Made by a program: the position numbers and the translations under genes. Below, piece after piece: positions 51,401 to 63,351 of a stretch of 64,000 bases of DNA. The stretch is from NCBI GenBank assembly GCA_021399435.1, contig JAJTUP010000010.1, forward strand, positions 124,001 through 188,000, given 5' to 3'. This stretch comes from Diaporthe sp. PMI_573 (Eukaryota > Ascomycota > Sordariomycetes > Diaporthales > Diaporthaceae). Below the pieces are notes generated by a model. The model worked only from the letters and a program-made list of their open reading frames with translations. It made no database searches and was not told the DNA's origin. How positions within the stretch are numbered: the first letter of the stretch is position 1; the number at the start of each line of letters is the position of its first letter.

Positions 51401-54400
51401 ATGGCAGCTGGCGTGCGGGTATCAATCGACCGAGGCGGCACTTTTTGTGACGTGATTGCAGAATTTGATAACCATGATCCCGTCATCTTCAAGCTACTAT
51501 CTGTGGATCCGTCGAATTATGCCGATGCTCCGACAGAAGCCATCAGGCGTGTGTTGGAAATAGTCGAGGGCAGATCGATACCAGTTGGCGAGAAACTAGA
51601 CGGGTCGTGTATCTGTAGGTGAATTGGACGCTTGTGTTAGGAAAGTTCATGCTTGCTTATTCCCGATCCATCTCAGCGTCATGCAGAATTGGCACGACCG
51701 TGGCAACAAACGCCCTCCTGGAGCAGAAAGGGGAGCGATTCGCTTTCGTTACCACGAAAGGTAAGTTTGGACACCCTATCATATCATCGTCGACTAGAAG
51801 GGCGGAACTGTCTAACACGCTTTCCTGGCAGGTTTCAAAGACGTCTGCGTTATTGGTGATCAGAGCCGACCGAAATTGTTTGATCTAAACGTGCGTAAAG
51901 CACAGGCGCTTCACGACACAGTCATTGAAGTCGACGAACGCGTCACGATAGAGGATTATGATCTGAATCCAGCACCTATGGATACTACGGAAAGGCTCAC
52001 CGATGACAGTCTTGTCCAAACGCCAAGCGGTGAGATTGTCCGAATTCTCAAGAAGATCGACGTGGATGAAGTTGGGCGCCAGTTGCGCGAGCTTAAGAGT
52101 CAAGGATACACTTCCCTTGCCATTGCATTCATGCATTCCTATCTCTTCAGAGATCACGAGGAACAGGTCGCCAGGATAGCCCGAGATACCGGGTTCAAAT
52201 TCGTCACGTTGTCGTCGGAGATAAGCCCGAGCATTAAGCTACTCAATAGGAGCAACTCCACCTGCTCCGAGGCATATCTCTACCCTGTGATCAGACGCTA
52301 CGTTGAAAATTTCCAGAACGGCTTCAAATTACTACCACGACGTGTGGAGTTTATGTGCTCGGACGGCGGTTTGAAGCACGCAAAGAAATTCCGAGGCAAC
52401 GAGGCCCTCCTCAGTGGCCCTGCAGGAGGTGTGGTAGGCATCGCTCGATCATGCTTTGACGAGGTGGAGAGAACACCACTCATAGGCTTTGACATGGGAG
52501 GTACTTCCACCGACGTCTCGAGGTTTGACGGCAGATATGACTACTTGACGGAAACCACGATAGCGGGCAGGCCTATTAACGTGCCCATGTTGAATATTGC
52601 AACTGTTGCAGCAGGAGGAGGCTCTATCCTGTTCGCACGCAATGGGTTACTGGTCGTCGGCCCGGAGAGTGCAGGGGCTCATCCGGGCCCGGCCTGCTAT
52701 AAGAAAGGAGGGCCCCTGACCGTGACTGATGCCAACCTCTTTCTTGGTCGCCTGGTCTTGTCATCTTTCCCTTCAATTTTTGGCCAAAACGCGGACGAGC
52801 CTCTAGATCCCGAAATCGTTGCTACGAAGTTTAAAGTCATCACGCATGACTTTAACCAGCAGACATCGCAGCAGCTGACCCCGGAGGAAGTCGCATTGGG
52901 ATTCCTCAACGTCGCCAATGAGACTATGAGTCGGCCCATCAGGAATATCACAGAGGCTCGCGGCTTTTCACCGGAAGCGCACAACCTAGTAAGCTTTGGG
53001 GGAGCCGGCGGACAGCATGCTTGCTCTATTGCAGATAAGCTTGGGATCAAGCGGGTTCTGATTCACAAGTGGTCATCGCTTCTCTCGGCATACGGCATCT
53101 CACACGCTGAGCTTCAACACGAAATTCTAGAGCCCTTTTCAACCAAACTCGAATCCGTCGACTCGGAACTAATCCGTACTCGACTGACTGAGCTACGAAC
53201 GCGAGTGAGTGCGGAACTGCTCGACCAGGGAGCCAGCCAGTCCTCGCTGGTTCTCGACGAGTCCATGGTTCTGCGGTACTTCGGCACAGACACCAGTATC
53301 ACCATATCGAGGCCAGCCGACGAGGATTACGCTGCTGCGTTCACGGCGCACCACCTCCGAGAGTTCGCATTCACTCTGAATCGTGATATCGTCATTGAAT
53401 CAATCAAGGTCAGAGGAACTGGAAACGTGGGAGTTTCTCGTCGCGGCGGATTCCCGACACAGGAACTTTTGTCGGTGAAATTATCGCCGATGTCCGCAAG
53501 ACCGAACTCTAGTCAACGGGTCTATATCGACGGTCAGTGGCTGGATGTCGACGTGTATCGCCTGGAAAGTGTACTCAAAGGGTCCATGATCAAGGGGCCG
53601 TCAATGATCATCGATCAGACGCAGACGATCCTTGTCGAGTCCCATTTCCATGCCTACATCACCACCGAACACGTCGTTCTGGAACGCACAGAAGATCAAA
53701 CTCACCTTTGTGAGGCGACCACGCCGAGAAACGACATCAATCCAGTTCAGTTGTCCGTATTTGCCCATCGATTCATGGGGATCGCCGAACAAATGGGCAA
53801 TACGCTACAGCGCACATCGATTTCAACAAGCATTAAGGAGCGTCTTGACTTTTCCTGCGCAATATTCTCACCCGACGGAAAGCTAGTGGCCAACGCTCCT
53901 CACATTCCCATCCACCTTGGCAGCATGCAATTTGCCATCCAATATCAACACCGTCTGTGGAAGGGCAGGTTGAAGCCCGGTGACGCTCTTCTGACTAATC
54001 ATCCTGAGTGCGGTGGGACACATCTTCCTGACCTCACTGTCGTCAGCCCCGTGTTCTCAGGGGAGAGTATCATCTTTTATGTGGCTTCCCGCGGCCACCA
54101 CACAGACATTGGCGGACGAGGGATCACCTCCATGATGCCTGAGTCCAAACAGCTATGGGAAGAGGGGATAAGCATAGAGTCCATGAAGATAGTTAGCGGC
54201 GGTGAGTTCCTTGAGTCTGAAGTGCGTGAAGCCTTTGCCGCAGCGGGGAAGTTCCCCGGTTGTAGCGCCACGCGACGAATAGGAGACAACCTGTCAGATC
54301 TCAGGGCACAAGTCGCATCAAATCAGCGCGGTATTGTGCTCCTTGGTAAGCTGTGCGAAGACTTTTCTCTTCCGGTGGTGCATCGTTACATGGATGGCAT

Positions 54401-55340
54401 ACAGGCGAACGCCGAGTTTGCGGTGCGGGAATTTTTCAAGAAGGTCGCTAGGGAACATCCCCAGCCACTTACCGCGACAGACTGGTTCGACGATGGGACA
54501 GCAGTCAGGCTGAGTGTGATGATCGACTCGGAGACAGGGTCCGCGACATACGACTTTGAGGGAACGGGCCCGCAGAGCTGGGGCAACTACAACTGCCCGA
54601 TCTCAATCACCCACTCCGCCATCATCTACACCATCCGGTGTCTGGTTGACGCCGAGATCCCCCTGAACGAAGGCTGTCTCGCCCCAGTTGACATCCGTGT
54701 TCCCAAGGGCTCAATACTCAACCCCTCGCCAACGGTTGCGGTGTGTGGTTCGACACTCGCCAGCCAACGCATTGTCGACACAATCTTGCGGGCGTTCGGT
54801 CGGTGCGCCGCGAGCCAGGGATGTGCAAACAGCTTCGGCTGGGGCATGGGCGGCCGAGATCCCGAAACAGGGCGGGTCGTTCCTGGGTGGAGCTACGGCG
54901 AGGCCCTAGGGGGAGGTGTGGGGGCCGGTCCCGGATGGCACGGAGAGCATGCGGTGAATGTGCACTCTACCAATACTCGGAACACAGACGCCGAAGTTAT
55001 TGAGAAGCGAACGGCGGTGCTGGTGCGCCGATACGAGATCCGCCGAGGCAGTGGCGGCTCAGGGGAGTGGGACGGGGGAGACGGTACCATTCGGGAGATT
55101 GAGGCTCGTATCCCGCTTAAATTCAGCATCCTCAGCGACCGCCGAGTATACCAACCTTACGGAATGAATGGTGGCCATCCTGGGAAGCAAGGCGAGAATT
55201 ATGCCTTTAAGCTGAATGAAACTGGCGCCTTCGAGAAGATCAACCTTGGGGGTAAAGCAGTTATCAACTTAACAGCGGGAGAGATCATTCAGATCAACAC
55301 ACCTGGAGGTGGTGGCTGGGGTCTGAAACACACAGACTAA
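51401..55340 (+). CDS. Fused ATP-dependent hydantoinase/5-oxoprolinase (HyuA-HyuB), 1268 aa
   Basis: Three exons: 51401-51614, 51677-51760, 51832-55340, with introns of 62 and 71 bp that restore [19 protein letters not shown] and [17 protein letters not shown] in frame. The N-terminal HyuA half (to about residue 730) shows [34 protein letters not shown] and [12 protein letters not shown], the ATP-binding and actin-fold motifs. The C-terminal HyuB half shows [41 protein letters not shown] and NTPGGGGWG. Its length matches fungal and animal 5-oxoprolinase (about 1285), which cleaves 5-oxoproline to glutamate with ATP; relatives cleave N-methylhydantoin to N-carbamoylsarcosine. The [10 protein letters not shown] loop resembles the oxoprolinase type. 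Its place beside sarcosine-handling genes makes N-methylhydantoin worth testing. Cytosolic. Confidence 0.93.
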
Positions 55341-57125
55341 ATGTAGAGACTCATGAGTGCGGACAGTATAAGTGTCCTTGCCGCTGTTGATCTGGTCTTC
55401 AATGAACACTGGACCTGCGGCCTCAACTAAGCCATGTCTGGCGCCGAAGGCAGCAAGATCTCGGCTTTGCAGTACTCTGAAGTAGAAACCAAGTCGAATG
55501 CTTGAGGAAATTTTCATTCAATCGAATGGGAAGAAGGCCCGAGATGCCTGAAATCAACTTCGTCTGTGCCGGGATCGGTTCTGTCACTAACTAGGTCACT
55601 GAAGATGATACTCCATATCTTGTGGGTCGGCCTTCTTGCGGAAAATCACCGTTGGGCCCTGACATCACCAGGATCTCGATAGCAGATCACCACTAAGCAA
55701 CCTGGTAATGAGGCATGCTTTGTTCGCGAAGACGTTTCGAATGTCCATCCAATTGCATGCGACGTGCCACTGACAGTCAGCCAGGAATCACAGCTGGACG
55801 TCAAGAATAGTCTCCAGTGATACCTTGTCATTGCCACCTTGAGTGGGTGGTTCGAGTTGCATTTCGCGCCAGGAACCACTTACCCGGCTTCCAGAGGGCC
55901 ATGATTGGAATTACTTATCAAGGAGGTATCATCGCCGTCGCGCCTCGCTCTCGTATGTTCGGGCTGAGAAACCATTGTCACAAATTCCTGCCGCCCAGAC
56001 ATTCAGGGGAGGCTCGGGCCTTGAGCCATACTGTGCTTCGCTTGAAACAGAAATTTAAATTGCCACCCGACTCTGTGTCATGCTCAGGAACCATGCCACT
56101 TGGAAGATCCTGTGTTTGGGTAGCAATGCTGCACCTGAAATGAGTGGCAACCACTATAGGCGAGTTTGTACTTGGCGCCAGACTTGCAACCGACTGGACG
56201 ACTGGACCTACAGAAAAGGGACTCGCAAGGTTTAATCATACGGGCAATATAATATGTAACGATGTCTCATGATGTCGCTCCGAGGCTCTCTGCGGTAATG
56301 ACAAGACAAGGACCCCGAAAAGAAATCCCAGTCTTTGCAAAGACCCACAGAAAATCGTCAAGCTTTTGGAAGCTTTCCAAGATTTCTCGGCTGTCGCCGT
56401 CATTGCTTAATCCAGCGTCTCCTGGTGGTCTGGCCCAAGTGCTGATATCCAGGTCAACATCCATGCCCCGCTACTTGCCGCCTGATATCCAGGGATTATC
56501 GGACAGGATGATCGACCAACACTCGGAGAACTGACGAATTCAGACCTGTTCGGGTGTGACAATCTGGGTGAGTCCCCGCCTTTCAAGGGTCCAGCTCTGC
56601 ACCGCCAAGCTTGCCAAGCAGTCAGAGCAGCGAGATACCGCTCCGAAAAACGTAGGGTTGGTTAGACGACTGAACATCACGGCTAAATACCAGATCACTT
56701 CTCTTTTGGCGAATGGCTTATCCTGTACCCCAGCCTGGGCAGGGCATATAGCCTCGACATGTGTGGCACCCCATCAACTGCTTACATTTGCCTGAAATTG
56801 CCATTGCCACAGAATCTCGTCAGGTAGGCCCAAGCTATACCCAAGAGAGATAATAAATCAGATTAGAGACTCCGAGGTACTGCATACAACGGATCAGCTG
56901 GATCACAGATGACGCTGAGGGCAAGTTGTTACGCCCAGGAACCGAGAGTGTTCTAGACGCGCTCATATCGAGACAATCAATGCCGGGTCAAGCAACAAGA
57001 ACTATAAATACGGGGCAGTGCCGGGTGGTATTTCCTATTGACCAGGGACGAATGGTCGTGATAGTCCCAAATAACGCTCAAGCGACAAGATATACAGCCA
57101 CCTTGCTCATTAACAGTCACTAACT
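55341..57125. other. Intergenic region
   Basis: No gene is supported. The right end is the cellulase promoter, with a TATAAATA-like stretch at about 57003-57010 (ACTATAAATACGG). Confidence 0.45.
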
Positions 57126-59055
57126 ATGTCGAGATCCGCTCTTGCGCTTCTGTCGTTGCTGGCAGCGGCCAAAGCCCAGCAGGTTGGGACTCAGCAGACC
57201 GAGACTCACCCAAAGATCACCTGGTCCAAATGCACAGGCTCGGGTGGCAGCTGCACTTCAACCAATTCCGAAGTTGTGATTGACTCCAACTGGCGCTGGC
57301 TCCACTCTACGAGCGGAACTGATAACTGCTACGATGGCAACAAGTATGTGGCAGCCCCCTGGCAACAACCGAGTTGGCATATCCCATGTCGCCCCTCACG
57401 ATTGATCTAACATGCTGGTCTTCACCCGTCTAGGTGGACGTCTGTCTGCAGCAAGGCCGATGAATGTGCCCAGAAATGTGCCCTCGAAGGCGCAAACTAC
57501 GGCACCACCTACGGGGCGACGACAAGCGGGAACGCCCTGACCCTCAAGTTCGTCACCAAGCATGAGTACGGAACCAACATCGGATCGCGGTTCTACCTGA
57601 TGGCTGGAACGGGTTCCTCCAAGTATCAAATGTTCACGCTGATGAACAACGAGTTTGCCTTTGATGTCGATCTATCCACTGTCGAGTGTGGCCTCAATGC
57701 CGCGCTTTACTTCGTGGCAATGGACGAGGTGAGCAGAGAACACACATTGCATCCACGCCACAGAAGAATATGTACTGACGCCTTTCAGGATGGAGGCATG
57801 TCCAAGCAGACCAACAACAAGGCTGGCGCCAAGTATGGTGTCGGCTACTGTGATGCTCAGTGTGCTCGCGACCTGAAGTTCGTCGGCGGCAAGGTAAAGA
57901 CCCCTATGATGCTGTTTTCATCCCGAGTTCGCCCAATGACTTGAGCGCTCACATAATAACCTCTCAGGCCAATATCGAGGGCTGGACCCCTTCGACAAAT
58001 GATGCCAATGCAGGCGTGGGGCCCATGGGCGGTTGCTGCGCGGAAATCGATGTGTGGTACGTGTCGATGGCGAAGCCCAAATAACCTCCGCCGGTTACTG
58101 ACCACGCTTTGCAGGGAGAGCAACTCTCACTCATTTGCACTGACACCTCACCCGTGCACTGAGAACGCATACCACGTCTGCGAGAAAGACAACTGCGGCG
58201 GTACATACTCTCAGGACCGCTTTGCTGGCAAGTGCGACGCCAACGGCTGTGACTACAACCCCTACAGGATGGGGGTCAAAGATTTCTATGGAAAGGGAAA
58301 GACGCTTGATACCAGCAAGAAGTTCACGTAAGTACCGCAGTCAAGCCTGCTTTTTTGAGAGCTTTACCTGGACCTCGGCTGCAGGGGAATATGGTAGACT
58401 GACATTGGTGTTATAAGTGTTGTGACTCGCTTCGAGCAGAACAAGCTGAGCCAATTCTTTGTTCAGGGTGGCAAGACAATCCAGATCCCTGCCCCAGCCG
58501 ATACCGTGAGTAAAATCCTCTCGAATTTCTTCGTGATAACCAATATACTCTTCGCATACTCACAACAACACAGAGCATCTCCTCCAGCAGCAATATCACC
58601 CCCGAGTTCTGCACGAACCAATTCAAGGCTTTCAGCGACCGCGATCGCTTCTCCGAGGTCGGCGGGTTCCCCCAGCTAAACGCAGCTCTCCAGAGGCCCA
58701 TGGTTCTGGTCATGTCTATCTGGGACGATGTGAGTTATGATCCACCCTGCCTGGCATATAAGTAGCCCACCCAAAACATCCGCTGACGAGAACTGTCACG
58801 TAGCACTACGCCAACATGCTCTGGCTTGACTCCAGCTACCCACCCGAGAAGGCAGGCCAACCCGGCGGCGACCGTGGCGACTGCCCTCAGTCCTCTGGCG
58901 TCCCATCTGACGTCGAGTCCCAATACGGCAGCGCGTAAGTCTTACCCCATTACCCTGGAGTATGGCCGCTCAGATTGTGCTAATGAACTGTAAACAGTCA
59001 GGTGGTCTGGTCCAACATTCGGTTTGGCCCAATCGGATCAACTGTCAAGGCTTAA
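57126..59055 (+). CDS. GH7 cellobiohydrolase/endoglucanase, secreted, 450 aa
   Basis: Nine exons: 57126-57343, 57434-57728, 57789-57893, 57968-58056, 58115-58327, 58418-58505, 58574-58729, 58804-58934, 58998-59055. All joins keep the frame. A signal peptide ([17 protein letters not shown]) precedes the mature start [16 protein letters not shown], the typical Cel7A N-terminus. The catalytic motif EIDVWE lies at residues 232-237 (nucleophile Glu232, Asp234, acid/base Glu237), with the last part created across intron 4. Further family blocks are [46 protein letters not shown] and [21 protein letters not shown]. The long loops, including DGGMSKQ and the GVPSDVE region, fit a processive cellobiohydrolase. 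The protein ends right after the catalytic domain ([10 protein letters not shown]) with no linker or CBM1. It acts outside the cell on cellulose. Confidence 0.96.
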
Positions 59056-59876
59056 GGGATGGTGCTCACTGTTGCACAAGAGACAAGACGATTCTTGGAC
59101 AATTCATTTCTCTCTAGTCATAGCACTTATGTCTATCACTCTATATAAGATGTCATTATAGTTTAGCTAGGTGGTACTCCTTTGGAAATGAAGAATCACT
59201 ATTCATATCTCCCATTGGTCTTCAAATTTTATTGTTTACAGCCTGGATGGTTCTATCTGGCCACTGGGTAACTTGCAGTCCGATGAATGTCTTCTCAATA
59301 TCACAAATACCATTTATCCAACACATTTGACTCTAAACAGGAGTCAGGGACATTCAGCCGCTAGTAGGATGGACACTAGTTGCCATTTATATCTTCGTCT
59401 GGCATGCGCTACACACACATCTCGACTGCCCAACTACGGAACACTTTTACGCCGCCCGGCCAGTCAGCAAATCAAGACGTCCCTCAGCACATAGCAAATA
59501 ACTGTCCAGCTCACACCGTGCACTCTATAAGTGGTTTCGTTTTTAATCCGTTTACATATCCTTCTTAAGTAGTATATAGGTGGTCCCTTTATATAGTAGT
59601 AAATGCTTAAACCCTAGCGCTACTCTTTGACATTGCTTAAGCAGCTTCGTGCTCGTGGTTGCTTTTATTTCACATTCTGTCACAGTCCGCCCTAACCAAT
59701 GACGGTGTACCTACTAATTTCCAAAGAAAACTAATCCTCTCACACCCCGCGCCCCTTCCCATGCCCAATCCAAAGTACTTCAGCAACAGGGCGTCCCCAT
59801 TCTTAAGGATGCCGTGCAACACTTAGTATGACCGTCCAAATTCAAACATCAGCTCCAGCCCCGCGTCATCAATCTC
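59056..59876. other. Convergent intergenic region with mini insertion copy C
   Basis: It lies between the cellulase gene and the small membrane-protein gene and holds the repeat copy at 59531-59613. Nothing else is supported. Confidence 0.5.
59531..59613 (-). mobile_element. Mini insertion copy C
   Basis: Full-length match to copy A (24118-24200) in the other orientation, from GTGGTTTCGTTTTTAATCCG to GCTTAAACCC. Relative to copy A most differences are C-to-T or G-to-A transitions, several in CpA/TpG context. No convincing target duplication remains. Confidence 0.6.
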
Positions 59877-60353
59877 TTAGTCGAGAGGATCATAGACAGC
59901 CTCGATCCACTCATTATAGCTCAACTCTGCCCTGTGGCCAAGTTAGCATTTGTCTTGTCCAAACAGAGCGGAAATTCATTTCTTGTGCATTGGGAAAACA
60001 TACCCCTCAGCAGTATACCACCTCCCGTTATCAACGTAAAATGTCCCATACCGGCGAGTCTTTCCGCCATCCTCGTTGTCGATCCGGTCCCCATCCGCCG
60101 TCAAAGGTCTCACCTCTTCTTCGTCTCCCTGCTGATCTCCGTAGTAGTAATAGAAGTCGTCTGCTGCGGCGATGCATAATGATCGGAGCCATCGCACGAT
60201 GAGCAGCATCAGCATGGCGAAGGACACGACGGTTATCACGAGGATGATTTCGTAGGTGATGGGGTTGTCGAGTAACTCGTGCGGCATGTTGGTGGGGGAG
60301 GAGTCTGTGCCCCAGGGGAAGTGGTGGTGACTTGGGTTCTTGGGGATGTGCAT
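59877..60353 (-). CDS. Small single-pass membrane protein, 134 aa
   Basis: Two exons, 60353-60004 and 59931-59877, with a 72-bp intron carrying GTATGT, a perfect TGCTAAC branch site and CACAG. The second exon adds AELSYNEWIEAVYDPLD and a stop. The start is the ATG at 60353; upstream codons in this frame have no ATG. A Pro/His-rich N-terminus is followed by one hydrophobic helix (about ITYEIILVITVVSFAMLMLLIV) and an acidic cytosolic tail with a YYYY run and DEEE. No signal peptide precedes the helix. The family is not recognised and no function can be assigned; the clean intron and acidic C-terminus argue that the gene is real. Confidence 0.65.
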
Positions 60354-63351
60354 TTTGAGAAGTTGGTTGACTTGGTTGTCTGGGTGTTGTGGGATTTGGA
60401 TGATGATGATGGTGGGACCAGGGAAGGTTTCCCGGTGTAGCAAGTCTCGAAAAGAGAGTGTTGAGTGGTTGGCAAGGTTTGAAGTTGGTAGAAAATGTGT
60501 TCGAAATTTTGGTTTGTGTTTTGTGTTCAAAGAACGGAAAGTGGAGGAGCGCCAGGCAGTGGTTTCATTTTATTTGGTATTTCATGAGGACCTGGTTGGA
60601 CTGATTGATTTTGGGCAATTTCTACTAAAGCCGGACTTCGCAACTAGTGAGGAGTAATTGAGAGAAATAGACTCAACCGTGTGTATATGCAAAAGCGTAG
60701 ATCACAATGAACTAGCTTGAGGCCAGGGGACCTTGATGGAGGGCCTAATATAAAATTCAGGAGAAAGGTATTATAGGAAGTGTGACTATCTCTTCTTAAG
60801 CATATTATAGCCCCGATGTATCGCCTTCTGCTTAGTGTTCTATTTGAGAACGTTAATGGAGCACCACTTGGAAACCATAATTCATATGGGAATTCAGGTT
60901 CTTTTGCGATAATCGTGAGTCTTGCCACAGGTGTTCGTTCAGGGGGCAATAAGTCTTACATTGCATCGATATTGAAATTGTCATGCTCAAAAGCCCTTTC
61001 TTTGTTTTTGAGACGAGACATGCGGATAAACAAATTTTAGAATCTCGGTGATTAAATTCTCTATGCGAGCTCATTCGGCACCTCTTCCGCTTAGCGACCG
61101 ATGCGACAGGTCGGACACAAATTAGCAAGGCTTATAAGCTGCCCAGAAATGTCCTCCATCATGCCCTAGTATATCTTTGCACGATTCTTTCGGACTCGGC
61201 CTCACCTGGGCATGCTTTGGTCATGTTGAGATTGTCATGAGACTGTTTCCCCCATTTCGGCGAGATGCAAGATGTGTCGAAGCTGAAAGCATTTCTTAGC
61301 TACGTATCCTACAGATCGCATATATGCAGATAACTTCAGACCACTGTCGCCAGGTTCTTAAGTCCTTGAGCCAGCCCATTGTGTGCTTTGTGTGGCTTGC
61401 ACTCGGAATACACAGCCCAACCTGTCCAGCGGTTTCTATTTCGTTGTTCGCACCCACGCTAGTATCAAGCGTCCCTGTCGAAAGTCTGCTACTTTTCTTT
61501 TCCCAGTTACCATTTTAGACTATTTTGATACATGTTCTTATCCACCTTATCAAGTGATATGCAAGGACATTGTCCGTTCTCCACTTTCCCTCCGTGTTGA
61601 CTCCTCACAGTCCATTGACCTATGTTTGTATTTGTGGAAATACATGAGGAATGCTTATCCTTCAGGTAAGTTTTAAAGGTTCCACCATATTTGGATATGC
61701 GCCTGCTTCACGGCCGAATGTTCATTTGCCGTGTGGAAGGGGGGTCGGGTCTCACAAAAGGTGCGATGTTCGTATTCAGTGGGTAATGATGGTTAGTACG
61801 TAATCGAGGTGGGCGACAAAGCATGTTTTTATATTGGTAGCCGATTCACCGTGGCACCGTCTGTCGCCACTTGCATGAAACTTTTGGATATAGACTGGGT
61901 TGATTGCTGCATTGAAGAGATCAGATAGCTCTGGCGGAGAAGCCTTGGTTGATAGTGCTAGCGTACTCTTGACTTACATAACATTTAAGTGGCGCTGCCA
62001 GGTGTTTTTCTTGTTGTTGTATGCATCTGCAATGCACGCCGGAAGAAAAGCCCCGGGGGCAAGAATTCTTGGCTGAGATGCTCACGTTCGGGATGGGCCA
62101 GCTTTCCGCGGAGCGTTCCGAGCAGGGACTCTAGATCTGAGATCCAGCTAGTGGAGACAGGGCAGTCACTGCTGCTCCACGAAAGCCAGACAGACAGTAG
62201 GCATTCATGTTAGTACATGGAAAATAAGAGAATAACTAGATGGAGAGCCTTGTGTCGTACGATCATAGGGTGCAATGGCCTTTCACCATGGGCGGTAATA
62301 TGGAAAGGAGTGAGCGATTGGGTTCACTCTTCTTTCGTGCTTCGACGAATGGACCTAGTTCTGTGAAAACTAACTTTCCAACACCACCGTGCCAATGAAC
62401 AGGCGGCGCGGGGTGGAGGACCCGCTGTGACCGAAATTCGTTTTCAGTTCGCCCCCTTTTCGCAGTCGGGACACGCTCGCAGACGGCTTGAGACTTTGCT
62501 ACATCCACTTGAATGACACAGAGTCCGTCAAAGAAATAAAGTATCGATTTTCTTAGATGAGTGACTTGGTGCTTTACTTCATACGCGGCTTCTCGGAGGC
62601 ACCATTGACTCCATACGGCAATGTCGTTGACGCAGGCCTCAGACGAGCCAAACCTGATGCTGCCAATGGTTCAACATAAGGCGAAATCCACGGGCTGAGT
62701 CCCGAAACCCGTGCCTTCGATCTACATAGGATATGGAGTGGTATTTTTTGTCAGGGCGCTGCCATTTCTAAAAATATCCTCGCATGGGGAATCTGTTCGG
62801 GGGCTTGACGTTCCCGTCTTCCCTTGTTAAGCTTACTACAGAGCCCTAGCAAATGATGAGGTGCCACCTCCCGTAGGGCTGTCTCTCACAAACATTCCAG
62901 GCTGTGTTTATTTTCCTTCTGGAAAGACTTAAATTCGGCCATGGCAGATGGTCCCGAAATATTTTGATGCGGTGAATGCTTGGCTCTCAGCAGTGCTCCG
63001 CCTCAGCTCCTGTTCCCACGTCGTCCCCAGGCGCCAAGCATCCCTGGCTCTGACTCGGGACTTGCCCGTTCTTGCACATGAGGAAATTCTGGCCGGGTGA
63101 TTATTATGTTATCAATTCTCGCTGGTGGCCGACGATCTCCTGAATGCTCGTATTAGCATTAGCATAGAGGGCAGCTCAGCCTTCTCGTCTTTCATGTCAC
63201 TCGTCTGCAAGTCTTCCTTCAGATCAATATAAGACATCGCCATGTAATCCGTTGCGTTTCACTCTCGGTCTCGATCATCTTGTCATTCCTTTCCACAGAA
63301 ACCACACTCATTTATACCGCTCACTATCTTCTTGATTGAAGGACTGTTAAA
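60354..63351. other. Intergenic region, 3 kb
   Basis: No gene is supported. The last ~150 bp form the tyrosinase promoter, with a TTTATACC element at 63311-63318, about 40 bp before the ATG. Confidence 0.45.
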
